Source: Sipunculus nudus
Taxonomy: Eukaryota; Annelida; Sipuncula; Golfingiida; Sipunculidae
DNA: 64,000 bases
NCBI GenBank assembly: GCA_026874595.1
Contig: CM049307.1
Span: forward strand, 78,160,643-78,224,642
Direction of reading: 5' to 3'
Positions 37,401 through 43,930 of the stretch are shown here, piece after piece; within the stretch, counting starts at the first letter, position 1, and each line of letters begins with the position of its first letter. The notes beneath the pieces were generated by a model. It was not told the DNA's origin. It saw nothing but the letters and a program-made list of their open reading frames with translations, and ran no database searches. Position numbers and translations under genes: made by a program.

Positions 37401-38102
37401 TCCCGGACGAGCCCCCAATTTTTATGTTACGGAACCTTATAACAACAGATCACGTAGTAGTGACGAGCACAAATTTTGTCATGCAGATAAAAAAATCAGT
37501 TTCTGAGAAATCGGTGTTTTTTTGTTAACAAATAATTCTAATTTATTCTTAAAAAAATACTAACATTACAATACACTAAATCAATACAATTACACAGTAT
37601 AACAACAGTACAACAGCAAATCAATACAATTACACAGTATAATAAATAAAGTGTACAGTACCTGGATACCACCACTGTCACAGTGACTACAGGTCCTTTA
37701 AAACCAATATTCCACGTGAACAGTTCAAATAGTCCAAGGTAAAGCTTTTGTAATATTCCCGAAAGCAAACTGGAGACAGGCCGCAATAAATCTGCATAAA
37801 GTTCGTAGAATCACTTACACTACTGCAATTATCGGATAGGTCCAAGACTGGTTCACACACTTCCGTGTCCGCTGGAATATTTCTCTCTCCTCTCTTGGCT
37901 CTAAACACAGCCCCTTATTTTTAATTTTTCACCTCAAGCCGAGAACTTTCCATTTCACGAACAATCCAAAAGAACCCAAAAATACATAATACACACACAC
38001 ATATATATATATATATATAACACTGAAGAAAAACAACACTGTAAATTCAGTTCCGACTGTTTCACGGGAGGCGACCCGATCATCAGGTGAATGTTGTTAG
38101 AA

Positions 38103-38176
<74 letters not shown>

Positions 38177-39174
38177 TAGCTGATAAACCCGGTATACCGG
38201 GCTTATTACCTGGGTTGTGGAGATATATTAACTGAGATGTGGAATGTTGGCTCATTTTATTTTTTTATTCTAAAAGTTAACGAAAATACAGGTTTTCAGT
38301 GGGAATCTGTTTCAATAAGATATGTATAAATAATTTTACATTTATTTTGTTGCGCTGTGCTCGTGGCACGAAGTTCATACCCCAGTGTGTTTACCTTGAA
38401 GACCTAGTCAGTGATGATGTTTACATTGCAAAACGGAATGAGACGGGGGCATTCCGGTTTTCGATGATATTTGACTGGATTCTATCGTTGGACGTATAAA
38501 GATAAGGTTCATGTGAGGAACACATGAAAGATTTATCAAGTGTACGTTGCAAGGAAACTGTTCCTGTAGAAAGAAACAGAAATATGCATACATCGTAAGT
38601 AGCAGAAGTGGACCCAACAGGACTCAATGCAGAGGGTCCGTATCCCTTTTTCAGCCACCGCAACCTTTTTCTTCATCGTATCAGACACATTTTAAGGCCT
38701 TAAACCCCCGCCAACCCTACCTAACCATGTTCCTGAAATTAGGACCTTGAATTAGATCATTAATCCTCCTGGGTTCAACTCTCCATTTCATAAAGCGAGA
38801 AACGTGGTTTTCTCTTTTACTGACCATGCACGTGGGTGAGAGCCTCGTACAAATGTAATGCCCGACATGCTCAAATCCCTCAATGAAAGCTAGCGTTATT
38901 CATATGAACAATAGTCTGAGGATGAGTGACCACGTTGCACGCTTTCCGGTCATTGCCGAAGGCAGTTCGGCTGTGCTTGGTCTAACCTCAGTGCAAGTTA
39001 GTAAAAACGGAAAAAAATCACTCACAATTATATGTACATAAAATTTTTTTATTTTCATATCGCCTATGTCACTACGGGGATAATAACCTTTAAAATGATG
39101 TATGGCACAGTATTGTACACATCGTGGTTTTAGAGAACATTGCGAACAAACGTGAACCGAATTCCTTTTATAAG

Positions 39175-39236
<62 letters not shown>

Positions 39237-40294
39237 TTTCCTCAACAGTAGGGACCATTGTGGTGTAGCATTATTCTGAAATAACCTGTTTACTCAGAAT
39301 ATAATTTTTTTCTCCACAGGACATAGAGCATTTCCACGTGGCCATCATGGCATTACACGAGTCAGGGGAGATACAGAGGCTCCGGGATAAATGGTGGAAG
39401 TACAAGAGTGAGTGCTGGAACGTCACTCAGGCTGAGGAGAACCGCATGAAGAACATGTATTACAGTCTCAAAAATTCTCCTAAACGTGTTGGGCTTGACA
39501 GCTTTTGGGGGCCACTGGTTTTGATGGCCGTTGGAATCGTGCTGGGAATCATCGTTCGTGTCATTGAAGTCCTGTATTACAAGCATCGCGGCAGGGTAAG
39601 CTGATAAACCAGGGAGGGAGGGAGGACCCCGGGGAGCGAGTACCCCTTCCCCCCTAAAAGTCTTGGGCACAGCAAAACTTCAGCTTATTATCGAAAATCA
39701 CATCAAGATTTTGTCCCACCGAAGTTGAAAACCAGCACATCTAATACGCCCCCCCCCCGGGTCAGGCTGTTGGGGTGCCCCCTATGATTGTTCAAATCTG
39801 TTGGTAAAAGAAATTTTTTTTTTTCAATCACAGGAGGAAAAAATCACTCTTGCTAATGAACAAGCTATTTCTACCACCACATACTTGTTTTGGTTCTTTA
39901 GATTGTTCAGGTATAGATAAAATGCGTGACATCCATGATTAGAAACTTAACACAATTACTCGGGAGACAAACAATACTTATTCATGTTTTAAGCTTTACA
40001 CATTTTGTACATTACACATGTACGCAAATATTTCATGGAATTTTATATATTATTAATGTAGGGCCAGAAGAAAATAATAAATATGGGACAATGTCGTTTG
40101 TCTGGCTTCCAATACTCTTGTTGCTATAATGTTTTTATCGAGGTCTAACTGATCTTTATCCACTAAATGGAAATTCATGATTATTCTGAAATGTTTTAAT
40201 TAGTTATTTTTTATATCTTTAGTATCACGCAAGCAACCGCCATGTTGACCGACAGTTGGCCAACAAAATAGACGAATATGATGGCAGGATTTAA
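15095..40294 (+). CDS. Ionotropic glutamate-receptor-like channel gene lacking an amino-terminal domain, nine exons
   Basis: Exons 15095-15170, 20779-20852, 22302-22520, 22809-23018, 23420-23567, 28352-28563, 31039-31308, 39320-39595 and 40223-40294 have matching phases and total 519 codons including the stop. Order: signal peptide (about 1-18), S1 half of the ligand-binding domain (30-170), M1, pore loop, M3, S2 half (290-460) and M4 (464-488). The amino-terminal domain of AMPA/kainate receptors (about 400 residues) is absent, as in kainate-binding proteins and many IRs. S1 contacts Pro131, Thr133 and Arg138 are kept; the S2 contact Glu is Gln367. Only exon 1 is uncertain. A plasma-membrane ligand-gated cation channel is inferred; glutamate as ligand is doubtful. 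Introns hold many transposons. Confidence 0.85.
16548..16580 (+). repeat. Foldback-element terminal repeat, copy at 16.5 kb
   Basis: AAGCCCAAAACACACTAACG plus CGCGCGTCAAGCG, the same terminus as at 56813 and, inverted, at 57297. It abuts the 360-bp repeat that is also at 58573-58930. Confidence 0.75.
16584..16941 (+). repeat. Interspersed repeat, about 360 bp (inverted copy at 58573-58930)
   Basis: It runs from CTCCCGAGGCAGCGGAAATC through CAAGCGCCGCTTGATGAGAG to TAGCGAGGTGTGCACGCAGCC. The copy at 58573-58930 is in the opposite orientation and clearly homologous throughout, with small indels. Non-coding and probably a MITE. Confidence 0.8.
17171..17865 (-). mobile_element. Deleted PIF/Harbinger-like element with MADF remnant
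   Basis: The ends form an imperfect terminal inverted repeat: left CCTTTTTCCATAAGGCGA, right (inverted) CCCTTTTCCATGGCGAG. Subterminal inverted motifs (AAAAATCGC, CGCAGACAAA) occur inside. The minus-strand frame at 17383-17589 encodes a MADF-like segment, the companion DNA-binding protein of PIF/Harbinger transposons. No DDE nuclease remains. The superfamily call is inference from MADF plus TIRs. Confidence 0.45.
17383..17589 (-). pseudogene. MADF (Myb/SANT-like) domain fragment
   Basis: The frame contains EKLTELVRNRPCPYDSSQSE followed by YKD and ISKIMD, matching the MADF pattern (LIxxVxxRPxLYDxxxxxY, then a helix). An A14 run in the coding strand at the position of the expected conserved Trp suggests slippage or frameshift, and the expected aromatic is missing. 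Probably the DNA-binding partner protein of the surrounding transposon, now dead. Confidence 0.45.
17922..18175 (+). repeat. MITE segment, copy of 56879-57122
   Basis: It shares GTGGGGATTCCTGAAAATGA, CTGGATAGAAAAC and GAATAGTAACTG with the 56.9-57.1 kb copy, in the same order. Confidence 0.8.
20779..20852 (+). CDS. Receptor exon 2: start of S1
   Basis: TTTTTTACAG acceptor, GTATGA donor, 74 bases. Only one frame is open: TPKLRIKRQIDPKSKRNFKF..., the basic first strand that leads into the conserved EPYFM of the next exon. Starts in phase 1 (two bases completing a codon) and ends in phase 0. Confidence 0.75.
21122..21322. repeat. Minisatellite, about 44-bp unit, five copies, in receptor intron 2
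   Basis: Units of the form CCAGATGGCGCTATCCATTT then GTTAACAGGATGAACA, with increasing divergence to the right. The core CCAGGTGGCG resembles the GGTGGCGCC core of the larger repeats. Confidence 0.85.
22302..22520 (+). CDS. Receptor exon 3: S1 core
   Basis: 73 codons, phase 0 both ends, TTTTCATTAG acceptor and GTAAAG donor. Encodes AEPYFM..., YRGKGVPLSQCYGFIPDLIR and DGRYGQRLRNSTKWNGMIGE, the hallmark iGluR S1 sequence (PFV/M, CxxDLL-like and WNGMIGE blocks). The open frame continues past the donor for 14 codons but leaves the family pattern there. Confidence 0.92.
22809..23018 (+). CDS. Receptor exon 4: end of S1 and start of M1
   Basis: 70 codons, phase 0 both ends, TTCTGTCAG acceptor and GTGAGT donor. 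Contains KADIAAAPLTVTAEREKFVN, where Pro131, Thr133 and Arg138 correspond to the residues that bind the ligand alpha-amino and alpha-carboxyl groups in AMPA/kainate receptors, then F-x-x-PFENVGLTVLV and the M1 helix beginning at FDIFRPLMPEMYGLV. Confidence 0.93.
23420..23567 (+). CDS. Receptor exon 5: M1 end and pore loop
   Basis: ATCAACAG acceptor and GTGAGT donor, phase 0 in and phase 1 out. Encodes TSILLWIMNRFNPYEW, a linker and the pore helix GSLWFIFTTLQRQ. Ungapped alignment with SLWFSLGAFMQQG of AMPA subunits puts Arg241 (AGG, 23561-23563) at the Q/R editing site. Confidence 0.92.
23826..23912 (-). repeat. Interspersed repeat, inverted relative to 30300-30420
   Basis: Inverted, it reads AGTCAGGGCATCTCCTGAT then GACACGT, TGTGGCC and CGCTGTGTTAATGTTGACGC, which is matched near 30321-30415. 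Confidence 0.6.
24661..24931. repeat. Minisatellite, 68-bp unit, four copies
   Basis: Each unit contains TAACTCCTCAATCCTAAAC, TTTGTCC and a TCTCATAATATCTGA-like end. Unit starts lie near 24661, 24728, 24796 and 24864. Confidence 0.9.
28352..28563 (+). CDS. Receptor exon 6: M3 gate and start of S2
   Basis: TATTGCAG acceptor and GTAAGA donor. Encodes GYDRVPRALASKLIACFWF then the M3 gate. The near-invariant SYTANLAAFL block reads TYTGSLMNHL (residues 270-279, bases 28432-28461), aligning without gaps from the PRxL start. Ends DYGALK, matching the YGxL start of S2. Confidence 0.92.
28860..29110. repeat. Isolated GGTGGCGCCACC-family fragment in receptor intron 6
   Basis: An exact GGTGGCGCCACC lies at 28913-28924 with flanks like those of the 56.1-56.5 kb copies (TTCCTCAGGACTGG before the palindrome, TATTTT after it). 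Confidence 0.6.
30300..30420 (+). repeat. Interspersed repeat containing a 26-bp palindrome
   Basis: Homologous to the inverted copy at 23826-23912. It contains arms AGGAGTTTATAG and CTATAAACTCCT separated by TC (30328-30353), which the other copy lacks. Confidence 0.6.
31039..31308 (+). CDS. Receptor exon 7: S2 core
   Basis: 90 codons, phase 0 both ends, TTTTTAATCAG acceptor and GTCAGG donor. Contains KEGLERVRQENYAFIV, PCDLTTIGEI and SYAMAVSKKF, the S2 pattern. Gln367 stands where AMPA receptors have the ligand-binding Glu, and Lys316-Ile317 stand where Ser-Thr would contact the gamma-carboxylate. Cys380 is the first half of the conserved S2 disulfide. Confidence 0.92.
31684..32453 (-). repeat. 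3' LTR of the Gypsy element (770 bp)
   Basis: Bounded by TGTTACGGAACC and ATCTGTAACA (TG...CA on either strand). On the element's strand it has TATAAATA (inverse at about 32212-32219) as a likely core promoter and AATAAA (inverse near 31849) as a likely poly(A) signal. Confidence 0.9.
32454..32463 (-). other. Polypurine tract of the Gypsy element
   Basis: The plus strand CTCCCCCTCC directly follows the LTR end (TGTAACA). On the element's strand this is GGAGGGGGAG, the expected plus-strand primer. Confidence 0.7.
32600..32969 (-). pseudogene. Gypsy RNase H, end of pol
   Basis: Open from MYFKLAVDASDTAAGAVLL through FSDHNPLTFM to a stop that replaces the Trp after RLLR. Family phrases then resume (YNLEIRHIKGKDNVIADCLS) and the polyprotein ends about 150 bases before the LTR. 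The conserved Glu of the YSTIEKECL block is lost (YSIIKTICL), so the domain should be inactive. Confidence 0.88.
33200..33712 (-). pseudogene. Gypsy reverse transcriptase
   Basis: 170 open codons: PKPDGSYRICTDYRKLNSVT, SKFDLLKGFWHVPLTERAKE, GVYQYKVMPFGMKNSPATFQ and the active-site box YNDD (family usually YIDD or YVDD), then FCHAQVTFLGHIVGQGQVKP. The fingers, palm and catalytic Asp pair are present. Upstream (PIKQ/NPYRLNPEK) and downstream (MRFLCMLGYYRKFC at 33160-33110) blocks are in other frames. Confidence 0.92.
34160..35080 (-). pseudogene. Gypsy integrase, broken, located upstream of RT
   Basis: The HHCC domain is at 35060-34916 (MAHEAPLSGHLGINKTYQKV, FYWPNLRTDVV, CKSCHTCQ) with all zinc ligands. 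The catalytic core is heavily shifted. Its C-terminal part is readable at 34642-34409 (YCYDTQKDWDEGIHQLLFAV, LGFSPFELVFGHSVRGPL), then the linker and chromatin-side domain at 34384-34160 (SKRKQYDKH, FEPSEKVLALLPIP). After it comes the RT leader (KNLLRNYEHLFSDIPE) and then RT, which fixes the INT-RT order. Confidence 0.85.
35206..36250 (-). pseudogene. Gypsy nucleocapsid knuckle and protease region, broken
   Basis: At 36239-36190 the minus strand encodes KICIFCKKEGHLISERW, a CCHC knuckle whose last Cys is replaced by Arg (CGC). An acidic Glu/Ser/Asp linker follows (36091-35714). The next open piece (35706-35206) includes GIRLLVGNDVAGDKVMPVP, the flap/C-terminal block of this family's retropepsin. 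The catalytic DTG is not visible in an open frame. Confidence 0.65.
36268..37254 (-). pseudogene. Gypsy gag, broken
   Basis: ATG at 37254 (MADSKPETF...). An N-terminal Gln/Leu-rich segment and a charged Glu/Lys/Arg/Leu coiled coil lead into the capsid region (LVPPFQEKELDQYFLHLEKV, WPKENW), then the second capsid helices in the open stretch 36582-36268 (KQQLFNRWCSAK..., LILLEGFKRCI, LADDYSLTH). At least six stops or shifts lie between. This matches the gag of Gypsy elements common in molluscs and fishes. Confidence 0.8.
37401..37417 (-). other. Primer-binding site, tRNA-Pro type
   Basis: The plus strand reads TCCCGGACGAGCCCCCA, identical to the usual 3' end of eukaryotic tRNA-Pro including CCA. 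The minus strand (TGGGGGCTCGTCCGGGA) is therefore the primer site, seven bases inside the LTR end. Confidence 0.85.
37425..37998 (-). repeat. 5' LTR of the Gypsy element, truncated
   Basis: It matches 31684 onward from TGTTACGGAACC for about 570 bases and stops at AATACATAATACACAC, where a CA/TA microsatellite begins. About 150 bases that should form the U3 start are missing. Several indels relative to the other LTR show that the insertion is not recent. Confidence 0.88.
37999..38175. repeat. (TA)n runs around a short GC-rich repeat
   Basis: Short TA run at 38003-38019, then about 80 bases including CACGGGAGGCGACCCGATCA, then a TA run at 38104-38175. The middle part looks like a MITE or SINE scrap. 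Confidence 0.6.
38176..39181 (-). mobile_element. Non-autonomous Helitron, copy 1 (1.0 kb), in receptor intron 7
   Basis: On the minus strand the 3' end shows the palindrome CCCGGTATACCGGG, a short spacer TTTATCAG and terminal CTAG followed by T, the Helitron CTRR pattern. The 5' end (TAATACTTATAAAAGG) aligns with copy 2 but its TC is obscured by the (TA)n into which it inserted. No Rep/helicase. It also contains a SINE-like GGACCC-rich block (38600-38760). Confidence 0.75.
39182..39232. repeat. (TA)n microsatellite flanking the Helitron
   Basis: Pure TA; together with 38104-38175 it shows the element sits inside a TA microsatellite. Confidence 0.95.
39320..39595 (+). CDS. Receptor exon 8: S2 end and M4
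   Basis: 92 codons, TCTCCACAG acceptor and GTAAGC donor, phase 0. Encodes IMALHESGEIQRLRDKWW, Cys435 (partner of Cys380), an N-glycosylation sequon at Asn437 and the M4 helix GPLVLMAVGIVLGIIVRVIE followed by basic residues. An 8-kb intron holding the Gypsy element and a Helitron precedes it. Confidence 0.92.
40223..40294 (+). CDS. Receptor exon 9: cytoplasmic C-terminus and stop
   Basis: ATATCTTTAG acceptor, phase 0. 23 residues (YHASNRHVDRQLANKIDEYD plus three) and TAA. Short polar tail with no obvious PDZ ligand. Phase and position right after M4 support it. Confidence 0.8.
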   Translation, partial: YHASNRHVDRQLANKIDEYDGRI

Positions 40295-40427
40295 AACCTG
40301 CGCATGCGTATCAGGTTCACCAGCACAACAAGAAAAGACTGGTCTCCAGGGTCTTCCTTTGCAATTTGGAGCTGAGAGAGGGATTTATCTTTATTATAAT
40401 GACAATATACATCACCCTGCTTCAATT

Positions 40428-40433
40428 ATTAAA
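40428..40433 (+). terminator. Possible poly(A) signal of the receptor gene
   Basis: ATTAAA about 134 bases after the stop. It is the nearest canonical-variant hexamer; no downstream GU-rich element was checked. Confidence 0.25.
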
Positions 40434-40464
40434 CTAAACCCCTGCATCCGAATGCCTAAGAATT

Positions 40465-40611
40465 CAGAAGCGGATCCTGGGAAGGGGTACGGGGGTTCCT
40501 TTTTGCGGTCTGGACACCCCTCCTCCTCCTCTGGAACCTTTAATTCAGGTCATTTGTCATTAGTCCTCCTGGGATGGACCCTCCTTTTCCTAAATCCTAG
40601 ATCCGCTCCTG
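40465..40611. mobile_element. Small MITE with AGAAGCGGATCC-type inverted termini
   Basis: Left CAGAAGCGGATCCTGG; right, inverted, AGGAGCGGATCTAGG. About 147 bp. Related pieces occur at 43676-43790, 61132-61220 and within both Helitrons. Confidence 0.6.
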
Positions 40612-40651
40612 TATTTACATACATGACGTGGCCGGCGCTTAAAGTTTATCA

Positions 40652-40663
40652 ATATATAAATAT

Positions 40664-40704
<41 letters not shown>

Positions 40705-40781
40705 AGTAGGAATATTACTTTTGGAAACAGGGTATTGAACTCTCTGCTTGATTGTTCCTTATAACGAGGGATGGTTACTTT

Positions 40782-40838
<57 letters not shown>
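40652..40838. repeat. Two (TA)n runs
   Basis: TA-rich runs at 40652-40705 and 40784-40838. Confidence 0.95.
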
Positions 40839-40841
<3 letters not shown>

Positions 40842-41025
40842 ACAGGAACTATATCTCGGCCGTTTTTGTACGGCAGTGTGTCATTAAGTATAATGCCATC
40901 GATAGTCGCAGTAAGATCGATATACCACGCAAGTATTGACTGATTAACACATTCTGTCTTTTCTAGCATTTTTCGCCAGTGCTTTCACCAGCACAATAAG
41001 GCCTCCTTTAACAGTCCCCACTGAC

Positions 41026-41174
41026 TGTATATATAGGTTGCCCGACAATGGAGAGGTAAGAATGGTTCAATGTTCCACATGTTTAGGCTGGTTCCATCAG
41101 ACCTGCGTCTCAGTTAAAAAAATGAGGTCTTCAAAACCCATTACCTGAGTAACCAGTGGAAATGCAGAACCTGT
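41026..41174 (+). pseudogene. PHD-finger relic
   Basis: Reads C-IYRLPDNGEVRMVQCSTCLG then WFHQTC, and after a one-base shift in an A7 run HYLSNQWKCRTC: the C4HC3 PHD pattern with one ligand apparently Tyr. The frame closes soon after. Such fingers occur in ORF1 of some LINEs and in other transposons of invertebrates; a decayed host exon is also possible. No splice sites support it as part of a live gene. Confidence 0.6.
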
Positions 41175-43275
41175 TCATCTTCTGTAAACTATATGATTCA
41201 TACACAATGTCTTTATTCAAATTAAAGATATCATCAAAGTTGAATAGAGATGGTGAGCTACAACTGCCAAGTAACCAAAGCAGCAACACTTGCAGTTACC
41301 ATGCACTTGCATGTGACATATAAACAACAATGACTGTATGACATGCTCAACAATACGTTCCCATTCTTGCTAAGGAACAGCAGAGAAAGGAGGACTGGGT
41401 AGTGCGTGTATATGTGGGGTTCAAATGACCACATCCTGATTTTACCACAGCTAGCTTTATCGTAAATTTAGAATATATCTATATTTTTTAAAGATTTTTT
41501 AATGTGTTATTGTAATAATTTTCCCACATTTTTTTACATTGTCATGAATGTAATACTAATTTGTGATGTTAGAAACCTTTGAAAATTGTATGAAATGTTA
41601 TGTAATGTGTATGCTAAATGTTGGTGTTCATGGAAAAGAAATCCATGCCGGTAACCACACGGTTGGAACTAAAGCCTTGGATTTTAATTCAAAATCTATT
41701 CTTTGGTGTATATGCCTCACTGACAGTCAGTGTTAACATGGAATAGCTGTTAAACAGTACTGATGCAACAGGATGGATGACAAGGACAGTGCAGTTTCCG
41801 TATGACTAGGGTCATATATGCCTCGTGTTTTTTTGCAAATTTCTTGCATATCGATTGTTTACTGGAATATCCAAGAATTTGCATAATCTTCCTGTAACAA
41901 TTTTTTCCGGTTAAGTTCTTGGCTCATTATTCATTATGCGGCTGACATGAATTTGTTCACATGATTTGTATCAACATGTCAGATTCCTGAAGTCTAATAT
42001 AGGCTTGTTATGTATTGTGTGGCAAATACGACAAGTACCTTTTCACATTGTTTCCTAAAAGAAGCTATTTACACCTATTGCCAATTGCACTTTAATCATG
42101 TTGGGTTGCATGTACAAAGCACATCACTCCTAATAATAGAAATTAGTGGTACAACCAATTCTGAGGAATACTCTAGTAAATCCTATTTAACCCAAACTGG
42201 TTTTATTTTGCAACTGACATGTTCCCATATATATTATATTCAGTTTTAAATAAAAAAACATGCTGTTGTACTACTAGTAATTTTGGGACTGGTGCAGTTC
42301 TAAAATTTAAAGTTTAAGTTCCAGTAAAATACTGAAAAAGGACCCTTATGTCCATGACAAAATAAAGCCCACTGTCTTTATAGGGGGTATGCTTAGGGGT
42401 AGATTGGATGTCCTACACTCCCTCCCCGGGTAATGAAAAATAAGGTGAATACATGCTCCATGTTAGTCTATGTGATTCATTTATTATCGATAGGTCTGCT
42501 GCATTAATAAATTATTTGCATTTTTGGAGGTTAAAGTTAAAGTAGATAACTATAAACCTTGATTTGCATACTAATAAATTTTCAATGGAGATTTCATGAG
42601 AAAAAATTCAAATTCCTACTTTTCCCACAATATGTGGAAATAAAAAGTCCTGTAGTATTGCAGGAAAAAAGCAATTAAGATGACTTTACATGAAGGAGAA
42701 AATTGCTTAAGGACAGCATTTACATGGTGCCAATTACATGTATATGACTGCAGATTTGAACGACTTATGATCGACATAGACTTATGATCATTCTATTCAT
42801 GTCATATGAATAACTACATTGTATTTAGATATCTATATAATGTTAATACATATAACAAATCATTAATAAAACATTGATACAAGCACAGATCTTCTATGGT
42901 AAAATATATACTTACGAAAGTCCACAAGGACCAGCAAAAATACTATTTAAATTTAGGAAATCAAAGTAAAGGTGATACCAATAATAAAGACCAGTCTTGC
43001 TTAAAACAAAGTGTCTATACCAGGTCTATGTAACTCTACATTATATTTCACTCAAGTGTGTGCTTTAACCATAAGAATATATATATATATATTTTTTTTT
43101 CAAATCAAGCACCTGGTAAAAAGTAATAAGTAGATAAGATGACATATGCCAGGTTATGCTTTGATCTGCTTAAGTCTTGTGTATTTCTGTATTCTTTTGA
43201 TATATACTGAAAAGTTGATCTTTAAGGAAAGATGATTTGCATTTCCTACCATTTCCTACCACTTTCCAGTGATGA
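41175..43275. other. AT-rich intergenic DNA
   Basis: No supported gene. The open frame at 42010-42249 lacks motifs and splice context. Confidence 0.4.
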
Positions 43276-43930
43276 AGTTGAGTCCACCCCATTTCAAGTC
43301 CAAGTGCAAGTCAGTCCAGGTCACTCGAGTCCAATTTTAAATCTGAATCCTTAAGGTTTAAGTCCAAGTCCACCCTCTTCAAGTCCGAGTCATTTGTAAC
43401 ATAAGTCCAAGTCCACCATCACTGAGTCCAAGTCATTTCAAACACTAGTCCAAGTTTGATACGAATTTTCCTATTAAAAGAACTTGGAAAAGGATAATTT
43501 TCAAGTTTGCTTTATTTGAATATTTAATTACACTAAACTCCTGATACAGAACTAAATCTTGGTATTTTTTATCTTATTTTTTTATAATATTCAATAAGTA
43601 GTTAACCCATGTGCACAATCTTAACATAATATGTGAGTTTTCTTTTTTATTGAACTCATCAGTCAAAATAAGGTCCCGAGGCCTTGTAAAAGGGGGATCC
43701 AGGCCACAAAATGTTGTCCGAAACCCTCAAAAAAGGTTGCGGCGTATGAAAAAAGGGGATCCTGACCTCTGGACCCTCTCAATCCGCTTCTGCTTGAGGT
43801 AGACTCTGGCTGATTTCTTGAGTCCTTATACCTGCAAGTCTATGTAGAAGTCCAAGTTCAGGACCCTCGCGTCCAAGTCCCAGTCCTTAAAAAGTGAACT
43901 CAAGTCTGAACTAGAGTACAAGTCCAGACT
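43276..43930. repeat. Degenerate AAGTCC/GAGTCCA repeat in two blocks
   Basis: Short-period degenerate array at 43276-43450 and 43838-43930 (AAGTCCAAGTCCACC-like). It is split by a MITE-like insert at about 43670-43800 that ends CAATCCGCTTCTG. Confidence 0.75.

Larger units (their letters stand above)
31684..37998 (-). mobile_element. Gypsy-superfamily LTR retrotransposon with INT before RT, in receptor intron 7
   Basis: Read on the minus strand: truncated 5' LTR (37998-37425), tRNA-Pro primer site (37417-37401), gag (37254-36268), protease region (36091-35206), integrase (35080-34160), reverse transcriptase (33712-33200), RNase H (32969-32600), a purine-rich tract (32463-32454) and the 3' LTR (32453-31684). 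Every coding block carries stops or frameshifts, so the copy is dead. It lies antisense to the host gene between exons 7 and 8. The INT-RT order departs from standard Ty3/Gypsy and matches the Gmr1-type clade. Confidence 0.9.
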
